Shown piece after piece: positions 40,801 to 52,800 of a DNA stretch of 64,000 bases; the stretch's first letter is position 1, and every line of letters begins with the position of its first letter. This DNA is from Phoronis australis. Lineage: Eukaryota; Phoronida; Phoronidae. The stretch spans positions 797,216 to 861,215 of the forward strand of contig NMRA01000088.1 of NCBI GenBank assembly GCA_002633005.1, read 5' to 3'. The position numbers and the translations under genes are program-made. Under the pieces are notes generated by a model. It had not been told where the DNA came from. It saw nothing but the letters and a program-made list of their open reading frames with translations, and made no database searches.

Positions 40801-43800
40801 ATTATTGCCATTTGATAACGTGTTTGGTTGCCGTTTCCAGATTCGAGGTGGCACGTCGTGAGGAGGTGGTGAAGACAAAATTGTTTGTCAAGGTGCTATT
40901 TAACAACAAGGTCGTCGCGAGGTCATCCACAAAGTAGGTCAATTGATGATGTCGAATATCAAAGAAACACTTCGGTGTTTTGTAAACTGACCAGTAGTCG
41001 AAGCTAATGTGCAAAAAATGGGTACACTCGTCAGGCTAACATTCAACTGTTGCACGATATTTGTGCTGCATTTTGGAAACCCATTCAGGGCTTGACACTT
41101 ACCGTGGTATCAATTCGTCAAATACAACCTGGCAATATTCCCAGGTAGCCAAACAGGAACTAAGGTTGCCAAATCAAGGAAACCCGGTATGTGGGGTTGT
41201 GAAAGTCGTAGCCAATGCAGACAATTCATTGGCACGTGTTGCCTGTGCATGACTATAAATGGGCTCTTATCATTTTTAGCTAGCAATTAGTATTCTTGTT
41301 TGCTTACTTCTTGTAGTATTTCTAGTGCATGCTGGGATGCGTGTACGGTGACTTTGTGCCAGCTTGGGATTTTTGTCAGGTCGCCAAACTAAGTCTGAGG
41401 TCGTGTTGGTGACCTGCAGGTCTTTAATCAAGCCCTGCTATTAATTGTGCAAGTTACTGTTATTGTAAGAAATGTCTATTTTGTATTGAATGTTTTGTTT
41501 TAATGTGAGGATTAGTGTCCTTTTAATTCCTTGTGTCATAGTGTAACACAAACCTTTTTGTATGGATATTGTTTCTTATTGAAACCATTTTTTATAACGA
41601 ACTTTCCTCTTGTGTATAGTGTTCTTTGAAACATTTCTAAAATGAAGTTAGCCTTGTCAGCACATAGCACTGATCACTGCGTTTACCTCGCATTTGCTAT
41701 GTTGAGACTGAAGGCAGATGACAATAGGACTATGCTCAAAGCATGCCTGCGAATGCAAGATTTGAACATGGTACAATAACTCCACACCACTGCTCTGTAC
41801 TGCCTTCTCTGCTGGCAAGAAAATGAGATTTGTTCTATGAATTTCCTTTTTGATGGTTTTTTTATTGATCTACTGCATATTTACTAAATTACAGGCAGCT
41901 ATCTCAGGACTTTCGAGTAAATTTTGCTCAAATCTTCAACATTCTCATCGTCCAATGGCCAGAGAGTGTTCGTGTTCAAGTGAGTTCATTCAATACTAGA
42001 CGGCGTTGCTGAAACCTGTATCATCTACCCTGTTGAACTGACGATGAACAGACTGAATTTGTCTGTAAGATTTTGTTTTGTTCAACTGGCTGTGACACTG
42101 TGAAATGGTCACATCTGTTGCAAACTGGGTAAAAATCTGTGTTTTACAGTCTACTCAATACTCATATTTATCACCTGTTTCCAGATCAAAAAGGCTGGCT
42201 TTTCGGTAAAAATACCTTATCTGTTATATTTAGATCTCAAATTATAGTTAGATTTTCCAACTATGGGTTCAAGCCCAATTTTAAAACAAGTTTTGCTAGC
42301 TGAATACAATTTTGAGTTGTTGCGTTAAAGTCATTAGTTCCAAGTTCCTGTCAGAAATGAATGCCATCTGGTGTCTGTTGCAGATCTTTGAGGCCCGAGG
42401 CCTGGCCGGTGCTGACATGATCTCAGAGGTCTACGGCTGTATTCCTCAGGCCACTATGTCGACCAGTAACGTGGAGCTAGAGGATGTCGAGTTTAGCAGT
42501 GAGCGCGTCGTACGGCATAAACACAACGGTGTTGGATCAGGTAAGTCGCAAGAGACGAATAACGTGACAGGGCAGTTAGCCTGTGCCTTCTGTCGAAAAA
42601 TTAACTTTTGATTTAGGCCAATTACTGTTATATGTGTGAATGTGTTGATTTTGGTAGGTCATTAACTGCCCGCCTGTCTATTTACAGGTGTGCCATTTGG
42701 GTTCTTGGAAGTTGATGAGACCATGGACATTACCACCCTGTTGACATCTGGCACGGTGTCGTTGTCTGTCGCGTGGGCTGTAGACGATGACGGAAATGTA
42801 CTGGTGCCTCCGCATCAGACGTCAGACTCCATATTTAGGTAGGTCACGTGTCGTATGTTATTTAAATCGGAGATCATTTTGCGGCATCTTCAATTGCTCA
42901 CAATCAACAATATGAGCTGTCAGTACCAGGGTGGGGGATTCTGTGGACAGATTCATAAGTATTCTGGATGGATCTCAAATGTAGTAGTTGATGTCTGTAA
43001 GATCTTGGACTAGGGATTAAATTCTGCGCTGATGCAGGATACTCCTCTTGATCCAGTTTTCAAATTGAAAATGCATTGGGGTCTAGGATTTGATCGGCCT
43101 CGGTATTCATGGAATGGTCAGCTTCTGTGTTGTTTCAGTGCTATCCCTGAAGAGGCCACCCTCATTTTAAATATCACAATAATAAATAAATAAATAAATA
43201 AATTCTCTACATTTCCATAATTCAACACTACATCTGCAGATCAAAATGATCAACTTCAAAGAAAGATTAAATGCGAATGAAGTGATTTAGTAAAGCCAAA
43301 ACTAACACCTATGAGCTCCATTCTGGTCACAGTGAAACCAAAGAAAACAGGATTCTAGTGGTAATTTGCCTTATTTCACGAGTCATCGTTGCAATTAAGT
43401 TAAATCACAACTTTGGACTCTTGCCATTGTGTGAAGCAGGATGTCCCAAGGTAATAGCCATATCACCTAAGAAGTGCAAAATATAATTTAAATAGAGTTT
43501 GTTTTATTCAGCTGCTATAAAAAGCACTAAAAATGTTGGCCATGATATTCACATGCTGTAACTTAAAAATTGCAATGCTATGCAGTCGCCATTGCTTTGT
43601 CTACAATTCTGTTCTTGTCTCTGCCCATAGTGCCATGAAAATGGTTGACGCCCTGTCAGCCATCGGTGCCTCTGCTGCTACGGACCTCGACAAGTTGTCC
43701 AAGTGGATGGTGGAGTCCAGGCTCGACCCTAATGACCCCAGTAATGCTGACCTTGTCTATATGATGAAGGTAGGTCACCGTGTTGTAGTCTTGATTTTGG

Positions 43801-46800
43801 AAATGAGCTAGATGCAGCAAAAGTAGACAGTGTGCATTATCATTCATCTGGGTCAACTACCTGATTTGTGTTTTATATTTAGATAATAAAAAGTTCTGTA
43901 ATTTTCTTCTGATGCTGCTGAACTGTGTGTCTCCTGCTAAAGATTGGTTCCCACGAAAATCATATTGCCTTCTGTCGGTGCTCCTGGACAGCGTTAATTG
44001 TGGCATAAGGTCACTTTTGTAAGAAAGGCCTTCAATTTTAATTGACTTGTTTCCAGCCAATGGCAAGCTGATATGATGGCCTTTGACCTCTTTCATTTAA
44101 CCTTTACTCAAACCATGACTCATGTCATGATTTGCAGGGTGAATTCTGGCAGAGATTCTATGGTTATATTGAGCCGGTTTCGGAGGCCCAAAAATTTACA
44201 ACTTCAACGTAAATGATGATAGAAGTGCATCGAAATGACAGTCATTCTTGAGTTTCATTTACCAGATAGTACCTTCATGGAAAACTAGAACTCGAGTTTT
44301 TCCTTGTGACAAACGCAAGTCACGTCGAAAGAACAACACTTGCCATAGTAATGTATTTCTTGTGCTCCCAGGTTGTGTGCGTGAGCAATACTACCTTAGT
44401 GAAAGACAGCATACACTGCAAGACAAAGTAAATAGATAAAAGTTTGTTTCCCCGTATCGACTGGTAATGGCTGTCATGGCTCCAAATTTGTAATTACAGA
44501 ATGGTTCAGCCACCTTACTAACTTCCTTTTCATTCTTGGTCATGAGGGAAGGCTACTCTGGTCCAGTCATCATAACAGGGAGTTCTGGGTCATTTTGTCT
44601 CAATGCTTTTGGTATGTACTGTAGGTCCTGCCTCTGCTAAACACTGACCTCTGTTATGTTTCTCAAGCCAATGGCAGGTGGTGGTGGTGGCCTTCACATG
44701 CCCGAGTATTTCCGCCTGGAGCAGCTGCAAGAAGAGTTCAACCTCTGCTCTGACGAGGATCTGGAGAACTCGCGACGGTTCCGGCTCATTCAGCTGCGCG
44801 AACAGGAAGTGGCGGAGTTCAAGAATTACAAGTATATCCCACCTTTTGACAAGGAGATACCACAAGATCTGTTTGATGTAAGGCTTTGTTTTGGTCTGGC
44901 TTTAGATATGCTTTCATTGTTAGTTTGAAGTCTGCATGTCGTATGCCTTGATTCTTGTGTGTATTTTTTGGGTTCTCATGTTTATAACTTGACTGCTGTA
45001 TTTATTTTCTTAATTTCAGAAATTCAAAAGTTATGTTGTCAATTTTATTCCGCAGTGCAGAGTTTGTTTAAATCATACCTTTGCGTGACACCCCCAATTC
45101 GATGTGGTTCATAGTTCGGAATCAGCCAATGATCTGATACATTTATTAGTTGTCCTGGATTGCCAGTGGCTTCCCCAAACACAGTCGGCCATCTTGAATT
45201 GTTACAGTGACTGGACTCGATTGACTTCATCGGTTCCACTGGGTCAGCCAGCTAAGACATCTGATTGGATGTCATCAGGGACCAATCAGATGCCTTAACT
45301 GGTTGACCCGGCATACCTGGCGATGTCAATCAGATAATTGCTGTATGTCCTTAACCACAATACACTGAGAAATGTTCAACTGCAGCATACGAGGCTAGTT
45401 TCTCTGACATGTCTCACGATGTTTTCAGGTGTATGAGAAGAAGGCTAAAGAGGCGGCCCGAGTCAAGATGACGGACGACATAGAATCTCACCGTGTGGCC
45501 GTATCTAAGTTTATGCAAAGGGTGGGTGTTGGACTAGTGTTTATTATAAATAATGTATACGGTCATGGACAATGGGAGTATAAACAGCAATGTGCTGTGT
45601 AGTGCTAATGCAACATTTACTGTNNNNNNNNNNNNNNNNNNNNNNNNNNNNNNNNNNNNNNNNNNNNNNNNNNNNNNNNNNNNNNNNNNNNNNNNNNNNN
45701 NNNNNNNNNNNNNNNNNNNNNNNNNNNNNNNNNNNNNNNNNNNNNNNNNNNNNNNNNNNNNNNNNNNNNNNNNNNNNNNNNNNNNNNNNNNNNNNNNNNN
45801 NNNNNNNNNNNNNNNNNNNNNNNNNNNNNNNNNNNNNNNNNNNNNNNNNNNNNNNNNNNNNNNNNNNNNNNNNNNNNNNNNNNNNNNNNNNNNNNNNNNN
45901 NNNNNNNNNNNNNNNNNNNNNNNNNNNNNNNNNNNNNNNNNNNNNNNNNNNNNNNNNNNNNNNNNNNNNNNNNNNNNNNNNNNNNNNNNNNNNNNNNNNN
46001 NNNNNNNNNNNNNNNNNNNNNNNNNNNNNNNNNNNNNNNNNNNNNNNNNNNNNNNNNNNNNNNNNNNNNNNNNNNNNNNNNNNNNNNNNNNNNNNNNNNN
46101 NNNNNNNNNNNNNNNNNNNNNNNNNNNNNNNNNNNNNNNNNNNNNNNNNNNNNNNNNNNNNNNNNNNNNNNNNNNNNNNNNNNNNNNNNNNNNNNNNNNN
46201 NNNNNNNNNNNNNNNNNNNNNNNNNNNNNNNNNNNNNNNNNNNNNNNNNNNNNNNNNNNNNNNNNNNNCCATTGCTTTGTCTACAATTCTGTTCTTGTCT
46301 CTGCCCATAGTGCCATGAAAATGGTTGACGCCCTGTCAGCCATCGGTGCCTCTGCTGCTACGGACCTCGACAAGTTGTCCAAGTGGATGGTGGAGTCCAG
46401 GCTGGACCCTAATGACCCCAGTAATGCTGACCTTGTCTATATGATGAAGGTAGGTCACCGTGTTGTAGTCTTGATTTTGGAAACAAGCTAGATGCAGCAA
46501 AAGTAGATGGTGTGCATTATCATTCATCTGGGTCAACTACCTGATTTGTGTTTTATATTTAAATAATAAAAAGTTCTGTAATTTTCTTCTGATGCTGCCG
46601 AACTGTGTGTCTCCTGCTAAAGATTGGTTCCCACGAAAATCATATTGCCTTCTGTCGGTGTTCCTGGACAGCGTTAATTGTGGCATGAGGTCACTTTTGT
46701 AAGAAAGGCCTTCAATTTTAATTGACTTGTCTCCCGCCAATGGCAAGCTCATGTGATGGCCTTTGACCTCTTTCATTTAACCTTTACTCAAACCATGACT

Positions 46801-49800
46801 CATGCCATGATTTGCAGGGTGAATTCTGGCAGAGATTCTATGGTTATGTTGAGCCGGTTTCGGAGGCTCAAAAATTTACAACTTCGAAGTAAATGATGAT
46901 AGAAGTGCTTCAAAATGACTGAAATAATCATTCTTGAGTTTCATTTAGCAGATAATACCTTCATTGAAAACTAGAACTCGAGTTTTTCCTTGTGACAAAC
47001 GCAAGTCACGTCGAAAGAACAACACTTGCCATTGAATGTCATAGTCATGTATTTCTTGAGCAATATTACCTTAGTGAAAGACAGCATACACTGCAAGACA
47101 AAGTAAATGCTAGATAAAAGATTGTTTCCCCGTACTGACTGGTAATGGTTGTCATGGTACCAAATTTGTAATAACAGAATAGTTCAGCCACCTTATTAAC
47201 TTCCTTTTCATTCTTGGTCATGAGAGAAGGCTACTCTGGTCCAGCTGTCATAACGGGCAGTTCTGGGTCATTTTGTCTCAATACTTTTGTTATGTACTGT
47301 AGGTCTTGCCTCTGCTAAACACTGACCTCTGTTATGTTTCTCAAGCCAATGGCAGGTGGTGGTGGCGGCCTTCACATGCCCGAGTATTTCCGCCTGGAGC
47401 AGCTGCAAGAAGAATTCAACCTCTGCTCTGACGAGGATCTGGAGAACTCGCGACGGTTCCGGCTCATTCAGCTGCGCGAACAGGAAGTGGCGGAGTTCAA
47501 GAATTACAAGTATATCCCACCTTTTGACAAGGAGATACCACAAGATCTGTTTGATGTAAGGCTTTGTTTTGGTCTGGCTTTAGATATGCTTTCATTGTTA
47601 GTTTGAAGTCTGCATGTCGTATGCCTTGATTCTTGTGTGTATTTTTTGGGTTCTCATGTTTATAACTTGACTGCTGTATTTATTTTCTTAATTTCAGAAA
47701 TTCAAAAGTTATGTTGTCAATTTTATTCCGCAGTGCAGAGTTTGTTTAAATCATACCTTTGCGTGACACCCCCAATTCGATGTGGTTCATAGTTCGGAAT
47801 CAGCCAATGATCTGATACATTTATTAGTTGTCCTGGATTGCCAGTGGCTTCCCCAAACACAGTCGGCCATCTTGAATTGTTACAGTGACTGGACTCGATT
47901 GACTTCATCGGTTCCACTGGGTCAGCCAGCTAAGACATCTGATTGGATGTCATCAGGGACCAATCAGATGCCTTAACTGGTTGACCCGGCATACCTGGCG
48001 ATGTCAATCAGATAATTGCTGTATGTCCTTAACCACAATACACTGAGAAATGTTCAACTGCAGCATACGAGGCTAGTTTCTCTGACATGTCTCACGATGT
48101 TTTCAGGTGTATGAGAAGAAGGCTAAAGAGGCGGCCCGAGTCAAGATGACGGACGACATAGAATCTCACCGTGTGGCCGTATCTAAGTTTATGCAAAGGG
48201 TGGGTGTTGGACTAGTGTTTATTATAAATAATGTATACGGTCATGGACAATGGGAGTATAAACAGCAATGTGCTGTGTAGTGCTAATGCAACATTTACTG
48301 TTTAACAGTTACAAACTCATCTCATCTTTTTTCCAAGTATGGAAATAAGATGGTTTAATTTACTTTAATTTTTAATTTTTAAATACAGTGTTTTTAGACG
48401 GGCCTCATTATTTATTTTACTTTGCATTTTAACACAACATGAACTCGAAACAAACGAAAGCTGAAAGTACAGGTCTCTTAAAACGAGAAAAAAATGATCT
48501 CTCGTTAATAGCTTAATATGCAACGTCACAAACCATACATTATGAATGACGTACAATACCACCATCTATGGACTAGTTACCAAAATAGCATAGCTGTGCT
48601 CAGCACTCTTACAATGACGTACAATACCTCCATCTATGGACCAGTTACCAAAATAGCATAGCTGTGCTCAGCACTCTTACAATCATCTATAAGAATTCTT
48701 ATCAACCACTCATATCATAATATACCATTCATAGAAATTATTGATAAGAATTCATGTAAAAATATTTATTGATTAATTACAGTATAAACCGACATTGCTT
48801 GTGTACCTTTCCTGATTGTTTGTACTTAAAACTGTTTCTATAGCTCCTGTTTGTGTGTACAGGTTCGTGAGCAGGTGATCCACCGGTTCAGGGTGGCAGC
48901 CCACCAGAAGTCAATGCAGGACGTCATCTTTGAGGATGAGGTGCCCAACATTGGGTGAGTGACCCAGGAAGGAGAGTGGTTTTTGAGCTCCTTGATTGAA
49001 GCGCACGTCTTTCTCCGACTTACTCGGTGGCAGATCGGCCAGCTGGGTACTATCCCATTCTTGACCCAGTTTATCTTCAATTTCATGAGCTATAACTAAC
49101 AGTTTAATAACATTTTGGCAGACGACAGAAAATTTTTTACCACATCCCGAATGAAAGTTATTTTTTGGTGTTTTTTGAAGAAATTTGTGTCGTCAGATTA
49201 TGATTGATGCAACAGTTTCTAAAATGTCCATCACTGAGGTTGAATTGACTCAAAATTCCTAACTATTCTAATTCAAGCTTAATCTGTAATTCTTTTGGCA
49301 GTGTCCTCGATGTTGTTATTTCTCACAGTCCTAACCCTGCACTCTGGTCTCTGACTTGCATCAATGGCTGGAGTTACCTTTCACTGTCAGTCTCGTGTGT
49401 GGACACGCCCAAGTTAAATCGTTAAACAATACAACTGACAAATAGTTTAGGTACGGATACATCTCTATTGCAGTGCTTTGGGTGCAGTGTTCATGAAGCT
49501 GGGTGAGGTACAGAATCGCCCGCTGAAGCCAGTGCGAAAGGAAAGGAAGAAGATGTCTGGACAAAATCTACAGGACCGCGACGTCTTCATCATCGTCAAC
49601 GTAGTGCGTGCCTTCGACGTTCCCGTACGCAAGGATCTCTCCGGGTGGGTATACAGTCGCTGGTGCATTGTGGGATGAGTTGTTGCTATTACGCATCGTC
49701 AGTTTGGAAGTCATCTGTTTATTCTGATTTGACAGTCATAATTGGAATTTTGCACTATAGTCAGTGGAACAAGTCAATGTAATCATGTTAAGCGAGGTGT

Positions 49801-52800
49801 ATACACTGGTCAAATCTCTATGTTCCTATCTAAAATAAAGGGGGTTTTAGCTAGTTGTTTACCCTCGCTTACGTGCCTTTGTGCAGCTTTTAAAAAAGCC
49901 ATGATACCTTGGCTGAAATTAATGCAGGCGGCATTTTTTAAGTTGCTGAGTGCGGGTCTCAAAATGAGTTGGGGTACAGCAAAATTTATCATGTTTTTGC
50001 TTGTGAGCATGAACTACCAAGCATGTGCCAAGATTCTAAAAACATTTCTGTTGTTACTGTTGTTGACTTAATCACTGTGAAAACACCGACTCAAAGTTTG
50101 AGTTAAGAACTATTCACTATCAAACACTTGCAACTGTGTGATTTTAGACAACAAGATGTAGGTCGTGGTAACCAGGGGCAACAGGGTCACGTGAGGAATA
50201 TTGCTGGAGAGGTATGTGCTGTTATGTAATTTATAGGTTGCCATAGTAACTAAGTTGTTTTTAAATGTACAGTTCCTCCGTGTTGTGTGGCTGTTGCAGA
50301 ATCTTTTGTTGTGTACGTTTTGATGTAAGATTTGTACTTCCATAATAAACATGTTTATTGTTGTCGAGTTTAAGTTTGATTTAATGAACGCTTGACCATT
50401 TATACCCCTTAAAGATAATAATATTCCGTATAAATGACGGTTTTTGGAGTACTACTAAAATTTTACTGCCATCATTTATCATAAATATCCTATGAGGTGT
50501 TTGTTTAGTTCATGGAATCAGTGACATTGCCTTGTTGTATTTCATGTTCTCTACTGAAATGTTGAAGACCCGCCCGAACTGCTTTATGTGTTACAAAGAC
50601 TTTCTTTTTCATTCCTTCTCTCAGGTGTTGGTGCGCCCGTTCATTGAGGTGATGTTTCAGCACGAGCGACACCAGACGACCGTCGCTGACGGTCCCAATC
50701 CCAGCTGGAATGAAGAGCTGAGGATTCCCTTCAGGTTAACACGCTTGGTGGTGGTCCATGTATTATATGTAAAGGGCGTGACTGTTCTAAAAACGCAGGC
50801 AAAATTTTTACTTGTAGACGAAAATTTGCAGGAAGCAATTTTTTCGCACATTTCCTTCCAGTTTGCCTTTTCTGCTGCTGTGACCTCAAAGTTATTGCCA
50901 ATCTTCATCATTTTATTGGAAAGTGCAATGTTTTAAAATTACTAGATACTATGTAATATTCTCTTTATGTTGCTACCCGTAACGTTTCTTTAAGTGCATT
51001 ATTTATGTATCAAAATATACAAGTTGTTTGGCACGACTGTGGGATTAATCTTTATCTGCCATTTTCAGGCCATCTGATTTTCACCGATTTTAGCAGTTTT
51101 GTATTACCTGGGTCAGTTCAAAGAAACTATTGCACACTGATCTCATGGTCTGTGGCCAAGTGAACTGTGTCTCTGATTTTTTCTTTTCTTTCAAACAGCA
51201 TAGAAAATGGATTTCAAAATTGAATACTTTGGTCATTGTTCTATAAAGAGTTTGATGGCTGCTATCGCTGTTTTCTGAGAGTAAATCGAACTGTCACATT
51301 GCTCCGTTTGTTTTGACTCCTGAAATTTAGGTTTTTAAAAATCACATTCAAAGTAAAATGAAAATTGGGATTAAAACTGGCAAGGTTCTGTAGCCCCCTT
51401 ATCTATAAAATGGCTAAATTTGGCTAATGTTGGAACATCGTAATAGTAATGGCCGATCGGACGCATAAGTTATGTAATTAGGCTTTATACACTGTTTTCC
51501 AAAATGCCGTTTTTAAAATTCTCCATGTTTACATGAGAGGCTATCGAAAAGGATTTTAGGGTTCTCATGAAAAATGTTGAAAGTTGTATGAAAGAAAAAC
51601 GAAATGATAATTTTGTCGAAGAAATCTTCATATTGTTTGAGCATTTATATCAAACGAAATTTAGTCATGTTATTGAAACCATTCTTTCGTTTTTACAAAA
51701 AATGTGATAGTCACATGACCCAATTGATGACAGATTGGAAATGGGTAAAAAATCAGTTGTGCAGGTCTTCTACTCTCAATTCAAGAAATAGATTACTTTT
51801 ATTGAGTTAAAATCCATATTTTTGGCTAGACAGTCTTGTCAATAAGGTACTACGTAACCTGAAGGTAACGTGTATGTTTAGTACCCAGGGTAATTTTGAA
51901 CAAATTCAAAGTTCAGTACCTGGGTTTAGCTACGTTGGTCCTGCCCATTAGCTGATTGGTTGGTTGCTTTCACAACCTTTACTGAATCCTGAATGATGGC
52001 CATCAAAAGAGATTAATTGTTCAATTGTGTTTTTGTGATAAGAATTCAATTCTTTGTTGTTGACAATTTGGCTACAGTCTGTTGAAAGCATTTGCATGGA
52101 AAGTCTGTTACATGGAAGTGTTCCTGCTTTTCAGGCCACCCAATAACGATTTTTCGCCCACCAACCTACAGACGGTGAACGATATGATCTATCTGAACCT
52201 GTTCGATGAACAAGTGGTCGATGTGTTAGAGGTACGTCTGCTCGCCATACTTTGGGGTGCTGTTTGGGGTGCTACATGAACACGTCATTCAGTTTGGCAG
52301 AGTCACTTGACAGTGGGCCATTTTGCAAAGTCGATAGTCTTGATTACGTGATTTTTATCACCTCAAATTCACACTTGGACAGTGAGGTGTCTTGTTGTTA
52401 CCATGGTTTCTTGTGGTTAGAGTTACTAGCTGCGTTTCATTTCAAATGAAGGTGGCTGTTGCAATGAACATTAACGTTGTTTTTCTTCTTAGAAGGTATG
52501 ACAACCTGTTAAAATGTTGGAAAATTTTGGTGAATATTAGAGTGACCAAAGTCTTGTAAAACCAGTTAGGAAACTTGTTTTGTTGTTGGGCATCTGTTGT
52601 GTAGGTTTTAATTGTTGGTGTTTTGGACTTCTCTCTTACGAATGCAAATACATGCTACCGAGTAACTGCAACTTGTATTACTTGGATTTTGTGACAGATG
52701 TACTTATTATGATTTTATTTTCAACTCAGGATGATCGACAGAGAGGTCGTACAGTCTACAAACGCATTGAGCGTAACTGGCTGGGATCGATAAAGATACC

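Larger units (their letters stand above)
43589..45623. repeat. First copy of 2.0 kb duplicated block with exons 20-22
   Basis: Matches 46269-48301. The first kilobase differs at several percent, with indels. From about 44730 to 45623 I see no difference. It ends exactly where the N run begins. Confidence 0.95.
46269..48301. repeat. Second copy of 2.0 kb duplicated block with exons 20-22
   Basis: Begins right after the N run with ccattgctttgtc and ends at acatttactgt, the last bases before the gap in the first copy. Unique sequence follows. Confidence 0.95.

Noticed and set aside
44678-44877. Alternative acceptor after atggcag for exon 21
   Set aside because: It would start the exon 10 nt later and shift the conserved [12 protein letters not shown] out of frame.
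45544-46491. Open frames of 242-312 codons
   Set aside because: Almost entirely N; the gap cannot be translated.
43631-48199. Real tandem duplication of three coding exons giving a longer CC2D2A
   Set aside because: The exon set is not a multiple of three, the phases do not join, all changes are silent, and the copies meet exactly at the N run. An allelic artefact explains all of this.
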